NCBI RefSeq assembly: GCF_963855985.1
Contig: NC_087118.1
Location: 62,001 to 126,000, forward strand
Direction: 5' to 3'
Length of the DNA stretch: 64,000 nucleotides
DNA from: Ostrinia nubilalis
Taxonomy: Eukaryota; Arthropoda; Insecta; Lepidoptera; Crambidae
In this document: piece by piece, positions 10,324-21,309 of the stretch
How positions within the stretch are numbered: the first letter of the stretch is position 1
How the letters are laid out: each line of letters starts with the position of its first letter
Program-made: the position numbers and the translations under genes
The notes under the pieces: model-generated
What the model was told of the DNA's origin: nothing
What the model saw: only the letters and a program-made list of their open reading frames with translations
Databases searched by the model: none

Positions 10324-12384
10324 CAATTCAGTGGTACTGGTCGCGGCGAAGTCCAGATTAGTGCCTCCAAAGAAAAACACAACTCTACCACGCTTAGAAC
10401 TGTGCGCAACCCACCTCTTATCAAAACTGATGCTTAAAGTCAAAGCATGCTTAGCAGATCACACTATCAAAATATATGGGTGGTGCGATTCAACAGCAGC
10501 ATTAGGCTGGCTAAATGGAGATTCAAGCCGCTGGAAGGCCTTTGTAGCCAACCGAGTGGTACAAGTAACAGACGTGATGCCAGCTGAATGTTGGCGCTAC
10601 GTAAAATCAACAGACAACCCAGCTGACTGCGCCAGCCGCGGTATAACATCAGAACAGCTTCATCAACATCCGCTGTGGTGGCACGGGCCAGCTTGGCTAT
10701 CAGACTTCGTGGAAGATGACGTAAAAGATCGACCGGTCTACGTCACTGACGAAGAGAGCAAAAAAGCAAAGCAAACGAACGTCAAAACATGCACACGTGA
10801 CGATGACATCATTACACAATTGATAAGCAAGCAAAGCAGTTCCACGCGAGCAGTGCGAATACTAGCATACATTTTACGTATAAAGCAAAAAAGCAAAGCA
10901 AATTATTTAACAGCAAAGGAACTTCAAGTAGCAAAATTAAAAATTATCAAGCATATTCAATATCAAAGCTTCACAGAAGACATACAACACTTACAAAAAT
11001 TTGACAAAGCAAGTTCAAAAAGCAAGATATTATCACTGAATCCTTACCTTGATTCAGATGGGCTACTAAGAGTGGGAGGCAGACTGACGAACGCGATGAT
11101 CAGCAAGGAGATGATACACCCCCTTATCATTCCGCACGACAGTCGATTGACCACCCTTCTCATAGAACATGCTCATAAAATGACATATCACGGAGGAGCA
11201 CGTGTCACCTTAGAGTGGCTACGACAATACTACTGGATACTAGGTGGTAATAGAGCAATCAAGAAGTTATAACATCACTGCGTAACCTGTCGAAGACACA
11301 ACCCTACTAAACATCATCAAATCATGGGCAATTTGCCTGAAGCAAGATCAAATCCATCAAGGCCATTTTATCATACGGGTGTGGATTACACGGGCTACGT
11401 AGACGTAAAATCAAGCAAGGGAAGAGGTATCAAAACCTATAAAGGGTACGTAGCAGTATTCATATGTATGGTCACAAAAGCTGTACACCTTGAACTGGTG
11501 TCAGACTTGACCTCATCAGCATTTTTAGCAGCAATCAAGAGAAGGCAGCGAGGCGTGGAACACCAGGTCACATCTATAGTGACAATGGCACGAACTTCGT
11601 CGGAGCCAATAAAATCATCAATCAGGAAATAGCAGATCTGAAATCAGTTATCAACAACGAATTTTTATCAGACATCAGTGAGATGGACATCAACTGGCAT
11701 TTTAATGCCCCCTCTTGGCCGAGTGCGGGAGGACTCTGGGAGGCAGCTGTCAAAAGCCTTAAATACCATCTTCGCAGGGTCATCGGCGAACAAAAACTCA
11801 CCTTCGAAGAGTTCTCAACGTTACTGACACAGCTGGAAGCCTGCCTGAACTCCCGGCCACTTTGTGCCATAACTGAGGATCCAGAGGATATCAATTACCT
11901 CACTCCGTCTCACTTTCTATCAAGCGGTCCTATATTGACAATCGTCGATACAGAAAAGGACGAAAGGACACGATGGTGTCTAACACAAAAAATATTCAGC
12001 GATATGGAAACGCGCTGGAAATCAGAATACTTGACACAGTTATCAGCCAGGAGCAAATGGCAACAGCAGACTGATAATATCAAGCTCGACGACATCGTCA
12101 TCATTCACGATGCAAACTTACCTGCCGGGAAGTGGGCCTTAGGCCTCGTTATTGACCTGCACCCAGGTAAGGATGGGCTTGTCCGTGTAGTTACTGTCAA
12201 AACCAAGAATGGTACTACCAAGAGACCTATCACTAAATTGACTATATTACCAGTCAAATCAGAAGTAGATGAGATCAAACAGCAAGAGCATACTGAAACC
12301 GATCAAAAAACACAAAAACCAGAGAAGCGAGGTGGTCGGCAATCTGGAATCAAACTCAGCAATTTCATCACATATACCCTACTA
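10324..12384 (+). pseudogene. pol: BEL/Pao RNase H, integrase and C-terminal DUF5641-like domain
   Basis: RNase H continues with LPRLELCATHLL and YGWCDSTAALGWL. Integrase follows with its zinc-binding HHCC region (about 11160-11310, EHAHKMTYHGG ... HHCVTCRR) containing a TAA at 11270-11272. The catalytic core has D in GVDYTGY, D in IYSDNGTNF and E in LWEAAVKS. A frameshift near 11540 separates the first and second Asp. After the core comes the DUF5641-like tail (VIIHDANLPAGKWALG). The frame runs open to 12384, where a TA-flanked element is inserted. Non-functional because of the stop and frameshift. Confidence 0.88.
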
Positions 12385-13186
12385 TAGGTGTACCAGAATC
12401 TCATGGCAAATAGGGAAAATAAACTTTGTTGAGAGCAATACTGGGGAAATTGGAATAAACGATCTTGATACTGTTTAATTTTTTACTTTTATGACTTTAA
12501 TATTAATGAACATGAAGTACGAATATACATTTTAGGTAGGTATGTGTATGAAGAAAGTTGTTATACATCGGGAAAGTGTCTTGAAAAATAAATAAATCGT
12601 ATTATTAATTTAAGTAACTAATTTTATTATGCATCATACTTTTAACTTATCACTTCATTCAGAACTAGAAAACGATTCTAAGAACTCCACTTGCAATTTT
12701 TGTTTCTTCAATAGATGATCAAAATAAAGAGATAAAATCTTTTTCAATTTTCTTTACATGGTCTAACATTTTGACCATTCCCCTGCACCAATTTGTGAGA
12801 TATACCTGAAAACCCCGATAAAGCAGCTATTAAGAATAATATAAAAAAACATAACCCTCCTTGTGACGTAATTGGGTAATAAACTAAATGTATCAAAATA
12901 TTTCAGTCCAACTTACTGTCAACTCGACGACGCGCTTTAGAATCAAAGATTGACTTTGAATTATGCCTTATTTTACAATTCACATTGAAAACAATATGAC
13001 TTGCTTGAGATTTTTCGATTTTTTCACAAAAATAACAAATAGTCAAGAAGAGATTACAAAATTTTTACAGCGGCTGACAGATTTCATAATTTTCTTTGAC
13101 AGGTGACAATTAAACCATAGACAATTGCCATATGAAAAACACACTTTTCCAATATTTTTGTTTGCCATGAGATTCTGGTACACCTA
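12385..13186. mobile_element. 0.8-kb TA-flanked MITE-like element
   Basis: Terminal inverted repeats TAGGTGTACCAGAATCTCAT... lie at both ends, with a TA duplication (12383-12384 and 13187-13188). Excising the element plus one TA (804 bp, a multiple of three) rejoins the BEL frame exactly. No transposase frame is visible inside, so it is non-autonomous. TA targeting suggests the Tc1/mariner superfamily, but that is inference. Confidence 0.85.
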
Positions 13187-13367
13187 TAATACTGACCACA
13201 ATGCTGCAAATATCACAAGGTGCCTATAACATAACAAACCTCAAGGACAGTCAGAGCCTATATTTCAACAAAACATCCAATATGCGTCTCATCCGTGACG
13301 AGTGGAAGATGATCATCTACTACGACATGGACCCGTATTGGCAAGGTTCTCAATTACTAAACAAATA
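13187..13367 (+). pseudogene. env: Envelope-like protein, N-terminal segment
   Basis: The frame is continuous with the end of pol once the 12385-13186 insert is discounted. A short hydrophobic stretch that could serve as a signal peptide spans the insertion point. Then comes ISQGAYNITNLKDSQSLYF and a DEWKMIIYYDMDPYW block, which I recognise from envelope-like proteins of insect LTR elements related to the baculovirus F protein. It is cut at 13367. Confidence 0.7.
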
Positions 13368-14644
13368 TACAGGGTGTTTCTTGTAAGGTGTCAAGCCGAA
13401 GGCAGGTGATAGGTGAGGACTAGACCTATCGATTTCATCCCCATGTATGTTCTACGATTTTTCGTAGTTTAGAAGTTATCGTTAATTTTGCGATTTTTTC
13501 AAATTTTATGACCTAGTAGGCTTTAAATTTTTTTATCTTTTTTTTGGGTTGACTTTTCTCAGGTTTCTTTTTTTTGACAGATTCCCTATTAATTGCAGAT
13601 GTTTGAAAAAAATAATCACCTTCCTATCTTTGATGAAAGATACAAAATTTTTGCTAGAAACATAAAAAATATGCTTTTAGCAGAACATTCTAAAATTTTC
13701 AACTTGAAAAGTTCGAAAAAAAAAAAACTTCCATAGGTCCAAAATAATTTTAAAAACTGCGCAGTTTTCTGAACTTTCATAATAACACAAAAAAACATGT
13801 ACTTAATAGGCCATTATTTTCTGTAATCGCTCCACTAAAGTGGTAAGTCGGAGATTCCGTTACATGTTTTTGACTTTCTTAGGACTAACTAATGTTTGCA
13901 ATCTCCTAAGTTTACGTTACGTAGAACACATTTAGAGACAATAACTGAACAGAACATTTTTTTATTCACAAAGAGGAAGCTCTTGCCCTTCATCTGACCT
14001 GATGGAAACTGATGGATGATCAGCGAGCTTCACCCGGAATCTTAAGCCACAGAGAAATTGACTGTCCTAAAATTAAATGAGAGAGAAAGATACGCACACA
14101 CACACACACAAACTCTTTCCGTTTCTCTCACACACTAATAGGTAGGTATATCAAATGGCAATGCCAGATTTTGTATGGAAAGTGGCGTCTTTTTTTTTTC
14201 GCGCGGCCATCGACCAAACTTTGTATTTTGATTACAAAATAGTGTAATAACCCAAACTTATTATGGCATGTATACCTCTAAACTCAGTCTGAACTGAGTT
14301 ACGAGCATTAGAAGTTTGATGATTTTCATACTAGATTTGCTTTTTGTGCGCAAGTTTTGTAAGAAATTGCAACAAAATATTGCGCTATTTTTTTATTGCG
14401 CTGATTCTGCTCCATACTGATGTCTGGAGCCTTTAATGGATGGTATTGTTTGTTTACATATACAATCTCACTATTTTGTTGCAATTTCTTACAAAACTTT
14501 GCGCGCAAAAAGCAAATCTAGTATGAATAATGATAACTTCTAAACTATGAAAAATCGTAGAACATACATGGGGGTGAAATCAATAGGTCTAGTGCTCACC
14601 TATCACCTGCCTTCGGCTTGACACCTTACAAGAAACACCCTGTA
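13368..14644. mobile_element. 1.28-kb TA-flanked element with long inverted repeats
   Basis: The left end CAGGGTGTTTCTTGTAAGGT... and the right end are inverted copies over roughly 115 bp (13370-13485 against 14525-14642). TA flanks are present. A second internal inverted pair (14320-14360 against 14470-14520) adds fold-back potential. There is an (AC)n tract near 14094-14111. No transposase is recognised; it is probably a mariner-type MITE. It splits the envelope region. Confidence 0.82.
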
Positions 14645-15527
14645 TAGCACCTTGATAGCATATGTTCAAAACTTCAACAGCAACAACAATGCGAAGTGAT
14701 CTTATTACAATTACATCACGGGAGCACTGACCTAAACTACTACGATCAACTATTGCTAAATCAGCAGTCTGCGGCGCTCGGAAGGCGAGTACGTCGCGGG
14801 CTTATCAATGGAATAGGATCCATCGCACATACATTGTTCGGAGTACGCGACGATGATTTCGCGGTACAATATCAAAAGGACATTGACCTCATTCGACACA
14901 ATCAACAACATCTCGTAAAACTATGGAGAAATCAAACATCAGTTATAGAAGCACAACACAGTTTTTTGAAACGATTAGAAACAGCAATAGATCAACAACA
15001 CAAAATCTTTAATCAACATCTGAACAGGCTAGAGCAACAGAACTTAATCATCAAAGAGGAGGTGGAGAGGTTAAAAGCTATCAATGAATTCACTCTATCT
15101 TCTGTTATAGCAAACAATATTTTGTCTAATCTGAAAAAGATACAAAATATTCTTCTCGATACTGTTACAGACATTTATCACGGAAAATTTGATATTCACA
15201 TTTTATCACCTGATCAACTGAAAGACGAACTGATCATAATATCTGGACACTTATCAAAAGAAGTGTCTCTACCGATTGACGATATCCATAACGGTGTATC
15301 AAAATTGTATCATTTGCTAAAGGTCAAGGTCAAAGTTACGAATCAATATCTTTTATTTGAAATCAAGATTCCACTACTAACTAGAGAGAGCTACGATATC
15401 TACAAGATTATACCTGTGCCTCAATTAGTTGATAAAACTACAATCAGTATCATACCAATAGCAGACTACATAGCAATGAATATTCAACGAGATTCATACC
15501 TACCATTAACTGAGACTGATCTACAAT
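14645..15527 (+). pseudogene. env: Envelope-like protein, central segment with cleavage site and fusion-peptide-like motif
   Basis: Open from about 14696. It contains LLQLHHGSTDLNYYDQL, then a basic furin-type site RRVRR followed at once by GLINGIGSIAHTLFG. This matches the arrangement at the F1 start of baculovirus F and gypsy-type envelope proteins, where a fusion peptide follows the cleavage site. A long heptad-rich region with many Gln and Asn follows. A frame slip occurs near the 14644 junction. The segment ends at 15527, where a 1.9-kb element is inserted. The role in the parent element would be membrane fusion; this copy is broken in several places. Confidence 0.78.
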
Positions 15528-17471
15528 CCCAAGTAGCATTTTACTCCATTTAAGAGTTCACATTTAGTTCCAATGTGTACTTAAAGCATTAGTACAGTTC
15601 ACTCGTGATGTATAACCTGTATTATTGCAATTAATTACACCTATACCTGTCTAAGGGACTTATAGGAGTGTAGACTAGTGTAGAGTTATACTTTTATACG
15701 ATTGTTGGTGTTATAATACTCTAACAACTATCCTTTAGTCAGCCGTCTGACTAAGAGCATTATAGGAGGGTAGAGATACGGCAACCGCTGTTTAACGGCC
15801 TACTTGTACGATGTTATAGAGCTAGCATTTTAATAGAACACACGTGGTCATTTATAAGGCTGTTATGTTTACTTGTTTTAGACTGTTATACAGCTAGTAG
15901 CTGTAGTAGGACTTGTTTGTGATAATTAAAATAACCTTTTTTACTATCTGTACAAAAGTGTTTCAATGGTTCGCATGTGCACTGTAGGCTGTTAAAAGGA
16001 CTATTATGTGTTGTCCATTAACATCAATAGCAGTTTATTTGTCCACAAGTACTACTCTTATTTGCTTTAAGCTGAACATGAATTTGAATGTGATATTCTA
16101 TTACACATTTCCCCAAGCCTGTTTTTAGTTGTTCATGGTGGTTCTGTACATGATGCAGAGGAAAATATTATGCCTGAACCTGAAATTTCCCTTCAAAATA
16201 TACAGATATCAGAGTGTGATGATTGCAGTTCTAGTGATAGTGAATACCATTTTGATTTGGACAATTATTTAACTTTTCGCAAAAAATAAGAACATGGGCT
16301 ATTGAAAATCGTATTCCTCATTCCGCTTTGAATAAATTGTCAGGCATAATAAACGAATTTAAACCGGGAACACTACCGTCTGATGCTTTAGGTATTCATA
16401 CTTGACTATTAGTACCTGGCCTACGCGATTTAACGGACATTAATAATTTTTATTGCGGATCTCTAAAATTTCAGTATTTGAAAGAATTAAAGATACACAA
16501 TTGACCTGAACTAGGTACATCTTAAAGCTGTACATAAGTTCACATTAGAATAAATTTATAGACATTAGCGCTGTAGTAGTACAAATGTGGAACTTCATAT
16601 AGATAACAGCATTCTAACAGAACACATGTGAACCTAATATACGCTCACCGCATTAAATTGGAGTTATAACAGTTCACATAGCCGTATTTCATTTCCACCA
16701 TTTTGTTCTACATAACCTAAAATATTTACCAAATAAATCTCCAAAATTAATGCAGATTTATCACAAAATTCGCAGATAGAGCGATTGAGTTTTGGTTTCA
16801 TGTTATAATTAATTACCGTAATATAATTATAATGCCAATACAATATCAAAAACTGAAAATTGTAGATTTCCTCTCAGCCAGTTTTAAAATATTTTAAAAT
16901 GAATATCGCGTTTTTACAGAGGCGCGTAAATATTTTAGCTGTAAATATGTTTACATTTCACGATAAAGTTGCATTCCCAATGGCATTAACATTATTAAGT
17001 ATTTAAAACCCGTGTTATTATTTGCATAAATGATTATCCGCCCGAGTTGTTTCCCCTTGGCACTCACGTACAAATACAAAACTAATTAAAATTAAAATGT
17101 GGAAATAATTTAGGACACACGTGAACTTTATGTAGCAATGGAGTACTTTTGTCGGACTTTATAACTTTGAAAGCATTTAGCCACTTGTTACTCTTTATTA
17201 CACTCACGTACGTTGTATGGTTCACACTGCGTCCCATATAGTGCCGTAAGTCAGCCTTAAGTCCGATGTTACTACTTAAACTGCTATTATAATGCTATTA
17301 TACTGCTAATGTACAGCCATAGTGAACTTAAGGCTGTCTAATTTGTGCCCAAACTGGTTCTATAAAAGCATTATAGCAAGCTATACAGCTCGTATACAGC
17401 TGACATACACAGCTTGTGGAGTACATGTGAACGACTAGACATACTATATAGAACCCCCAATGCTACTTGGG
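15528..17471. mobile_element. 1.94-kb element with CCCAAGTAGC termini and AT duplication
   Basis: The ends CCCAAGTAGCATT and AATGCTACTTGGG are exact inverted repeats. AT is duplicated (15526-15527, 17472-17473), and removal restores the envelope frame. The interior has scattered copies of a TTCACATGTGAAC-like motif and of CTTATAGGAG-like blocks, but no intact gene. Near 16120-16400 there is a decayed coding remnant (acidic run, then RTWAIENRIPHSALNKLSGI) reminiscent of N-terminal segments of some large insect transposases. The 2-bp AT target is compatible with an ISL2EU-related family. Confidence 0.75.
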
Positions 17472-18312
17472 ATCATGCCTTCATTCTGAGGCTAACACAA
17501 AACTCTGTGAACTTCGAGGTCCTGTTTATCACATGCAAAATGATCAAAATCTTTGTATGAAGAATGACTCATCAGACAATTGTCAAACTATCATGAACAG
17601 CTGTAAGAATTCGTGGAATCCTCTCAACACAGTCAATACCTACATGTTCTATTGTTGTGACGTTTGCACACTTCGAGTAATGTGTAGCGGTCAAGTTACA
17701 ACTGAACGAGTCAGCAAGGCCGGTGTCTTATCAATCGGGCGTAATTGTGTACTCAAGGGAGATTCATTCATAATTTACTCACACAATCATCAAATCAACA
17801 CAATGCACACACAACCCGATTTGGTAGTGGCCGACATACCCCCAATAAACAACATCATCAACCTTACTATACCTGTAAGCAAAGTTGAGATCAATCAGAC
17901 TGAACAGATAGCACGTCAGAGATCTTTGAAAGAAATCGGAGATCAAATCGAGCAAATGAAAAATGAGAACCTCAAATCAGATCTGAATCAAATATCAAAT
18001 CACGACTTGCATCATTACGTCGTAATCTACGTCCTGGTGGGAGCAGCTGGAGCAGTAGGAGCAGCATACCTGTGGAAGCGCGCGCGCTCGCGCCGCCTCC
18101 GCCTGGCGCCGCGCCCTCCGCCGGAGAAGCTGCCGCGCCCGGCACCCCGGCTGTCTCTTCACGACGTTACTAGTGATAGTGTTCTTGACAATTCTAAATC
18201 ATTATATCAAAGTGCGCGAGTGCAAATTGGTAGTGTTGAAAGTGCGCGAGTGCAAAATAAAGCCACTTCCCCCGTTTTCACAAGTGTACGACTAAGTGAT
18301 ATCATCAACTAA
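17472..18312 (+). pseudogene. env: Envelope-like protein, C-terminal segment with transmembrane anchor
   Basis: A cysteine-rich ectodomain (CLHSEANTKLC, CDVCTLRVMC) leads to a membrane-proximal region and a hydrophobic anchor (VVIYVLVGAAGAVGAAYLW, about residues 185-204 of the 281-residue frame). A strongly basic and proline-rich, GC-rich cytoplasmic tail follows. This order fits a type I fusion glycoprotein. A near-duplicate SARVQ...SVESARVQ motif sits in the tail. The segment ends 132 bp before the LTR. Confidence 0.78.
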
Positions 18313-18444
18313 CATAGTTTTAGTTTGAATGGAATCACCTTGTTATTAAATATCAGCAATAATTATCATAAATCATTGAACTAACAAAAACATTCTACTC
18401 TTCATCATCACTTTATCATCTATTATATCTCTCGCCCGGGAGCA

Positions 18445-20125
18445 TGTACGGTGCAACCGTGCATTTTTGTTTGTATAGCATAAATTAACCCTATACTTGG
18501 CAAAGCCGGTTTTGGTTAATATTTGTGATTTATACTGTAAATATTGGATTTAGGACGAGTAAAAATCATGTAAAAAATACGAAAAAAAATCTTAGGTATC
18601 TAGTTTTGGAAATATAGTATGTATCTTTAAGTGCACATTGCCAGCTTTGTAATAAATTAAAACATGGTTTATTTGTTAGTAGAAATTAGTTACTTAAATG
18701 AAAATTACTACAAAACCTTAAGCTCAATACCTTATTTGAGAAATAAAAAATAAGTATCTTTTACAAAAAACTGAAAACAAAGTAAAAAAAACACTTCAAA
18801 GTCTGTAACTCCTTGCAAGTATAGCTGCATTTGAATGTATGAGAACCACTCCATCAGCTTCGTTGGAGTACCTCCTGAATCGCAGACCCCTCTTACCATC
18901 CAGGAGATGCAAATGCAGATAGGACATATGGGAATCCTGCAAGACCATTAAAAAAATACGAAGGGTATTGACGCCAACTGGTACCGAACTGTGTTCACGT
19001 TTTCGATTGAAGATAATTTGATACCCAACTTGCAGTGGAAACGCAAGATAGCGGAAATGGATCTCTGGAACTCCCTGGGAAACTATTCAGCAGTCGAACT
19101 GGCTGAAATTCTTCAATCACCAGCTTTATAACCAGATACATGCAGCAGCCTGGATAGGCTGCTCGCTTTTTGGGGTGATCTGGCTTGTTTGGAATAGGAA
19201 GATAACCACCCAAGAGGATCAAGGAGGCTAAGAGCGGTTTCTAATTCATCAGCTGAAGTGTCACCGCTACTGACTTTCGACCTGGTTCCAGATTTTGGAA
19301 CCGGAACTAGGATATTGCGCGCCTGGTTTTGTTGCTGATGTACTAAGCTGTCCAAAAAACAACGATTTTTTATTACATGAATTAAAACTCACATCACAAA
19401 TTATAATTTACAGCTTTTAATATTATTAACTAATAACATAATCCCTTTTTTATGCGATAAAATCTATGAAAAACCCATAAAATAAAGTTAACGGGAACCT
19501 GGCGGTGTGTCTTTAAAGATACATTCAAAATTGAAAGTAAATCATTACGTATCTGACAATGTGCATTTCTAGATACATTCGGACAATCCGCATCGTACAG
19601 AATAATTATACAAGTTTTAGGTTGAATAAACAGCACTATCATCAAGAAGCATTTATTTACTATCCATATTACTAGAAATAATCACCAATATTCTTTAAAA
19701 AAAACACCGAAAATAATAAAAATTATCAGCCGGTGCGTAGACGCCTGTCAACGGTCTGACATTTTGCTTATTACTGTTAAATCTGTGCAGCCTGTAGCGA
19801 TTCTATACTGTGTAACACAATCTGTAGTATTTGGGCTAACGTTATATTTAAAAAACATTTGAAAAAAGTATTTGGTTTCTCCTCCATATTTCTGTTTTGG
19901 TCAACGTATCTTTAAATGCACAATGCCAAGAAAAGGGTTAATTAGGTCAACTAATGCGCGCCGTCAATCATTTGCATTTGTACACCAGTTCACGTTTTAC
20001 ACCGACACACGGCGGACGCGTACTCATTATATGATTATCAATATCAATATCAGTAGTCATAAGTTATCATCAATAAACTCTCTATCTCTCAATCAAGCAT
20101 TCTATCATTTAAGATGTCCCGTACA
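18445..20125 (+). repeat. BEL/Pao 3' LTR, split by a piggyBac-like element
   Basis: The LTR starts TGTACGGTGC and ends GTCCCGTACA, giving inverted TGTACGG/CCGTACA termini. It is preceded by a CGGGAGCA purine-rich tract. Without the insert it is about 228 bp, in the range for Pao elements. AATAAA lies near 20070. The TTAA within it was the target of the piggyBac-like insertion. Confidence 0.72.
18489..19937. mobile_element. piggyBac-like non-autonomous element (TTAA target)
   Basis: TTAA flanks both ends (18485-18488, 19938-19941). Termini are CCCTATACTTGGCA and TGCCAAGAAAAGGG. Sub-terminal blocks of the type TATCTTTAAGTGCACATTGCC recur at both ends and internally. A few short minus-strand frames (18995-19355) are open, one containing SGDTSADELETALSLLDPLG, but I do not recognise a piggyBac transposase in them. 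It sits inside the BEL LTR. Confidence 0.75.
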
Positions 20126-21305
20126 CTTATGATTATGACTTATGAACTATGAATGTAACGGATATCTCTATATATATGATAAGGATAAAGCTTATTAAGT
20201 GTGAAATTTTATGAGGAACTATGATGGAAATCAATATGAATATGAAGTAACTAATATCATACAGAAGAGTATTAATTTGAAAAGGAATGTTTCTGCCATT
20301 TCATTCCCTTATTTTTTTAAAATATCTATGAAATCAAACATAGCTTATACATTGGGATTATTTTACAATTTACTTGAAAAAATGGGGTCATAAAACTCTT
20401 AAATATATTTTATGATTCTTTAAATTTTTGAGTATGTACCAATTACATTGTTACTAACTTTTGTAAAAATGAAATGATTCGTCTTACTTATTTAGTTAAG
20501 CATAGTGATTAAATTTTAATTCAGTCCGAATCTATGCGCGAAGAATCTGCTGTACGATTCTTTATCGACTTCAAGGCGGAAGAAAATTCGGAAAAGACAT
20601 GGAAAGGCACGTCGAGATATAGAAGATATCATTTGTATCATCATAGAGACGGATACTGAGGAATTTCCTGTCTTTGTTGCACGGGAACTACATAAACTAC
20701 CTCCCGTAACATTTGATCATGTCGATGTTACGCGGCTCCTTAAGAGCGTTGTCACATTTTTCATGCAGAAATCGAGAATTTGGCAGATTTCGAAATGATT
20801 TTAGTCATATAATTTATTGTTATAGCTTCTTTTGACTTATATCATCGTAATTATCATACGTTTTTACGGAATGTCTATTGACAAAATCTCGTTCAAATTG
20901 GATTTTTGCCTACGAAAACAGCGAATTTCGAAAGCCCGATTACCAGGTAACTCGCGAAGGCACAACTTTGAACTAATATTACAACAAATTTATTTCTAAG
21001 TAAGAAGATAAAATGTATTCATTAGAATAAGCATACCCTGAATATGGTAATGTATTGAAAAAATTTTGATGTTTAATTCATTAAAATTCATTTTTATCAT
21101 GTCTAAGATAGTCAAAATTCGAAAAAATTACTGCAAGAAAACAGGTCACATCTTATAATCTAAAAGTCATTTGGCAACATAAACTACTTTATACTTAAGA
21201 AGAAAGATAGTACTATTAATGTGTGAAAAAGAAAAAATATCTATCTTCAATCTTCAAATGAAAAATTAATTTGAAAATACTATAAAATCGGGTGCATCAA
21301 ATGGC
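20126..21305. other. Gene-free AT-rich stretch with one decayed retroelement fragment
   Basis: Mostly AT-rich with no supported gene. Near 20615-20765 the plus strand reads DDIICIIIETDTEEFPVFVA then PPVTFDHVDVTRLLK. I associate this with the N-terminal ORF1-type region of lepidopteran retroelements, but it is short and frame-broken. Nothing else is recognised. Confidence 0.4.
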
Positions 21306-21309
21306 ATAA

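Larger units (their letters stand above)
263..20125 (+). mobile_element. BEL/Pao LTR retrotransposon with env region, 5' truncated, multiply interrupted
   Basis: The parts occur in BEL/Pao order on the plus strand: gag with CCHC knuckles, aspartic protease (DQGSQ), reverse transcriptase (YMDD), RNase H, integrase with the C-terminal DUF5641-like domain, an envelope-like region, and a 3' LTR. No 5' LTR is in the window. The copy carries frameshifts (near 460, 4290 and 11540), a stop at 11270, a deletion in RT near 5450 and eight direct insertions. It is an old dead copy. Junctions were placed by target duplications and by the reading frame resuming on the far side of each insert. Confidence 0.9.

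Noticed and set aside
13616..13798. Minus-strand 60-codon frame
   Set aside because: Low-complexity Phe/Lys-rich product of AT-rich DNA inside a MITE.
18995..19355. piggyBac transposase in the TTAA element at 18.5-19.9 kb
   Set aside because: Short minus-strand frames show no catalytic Asp pattern or C-terminal cysteine-rich domain.
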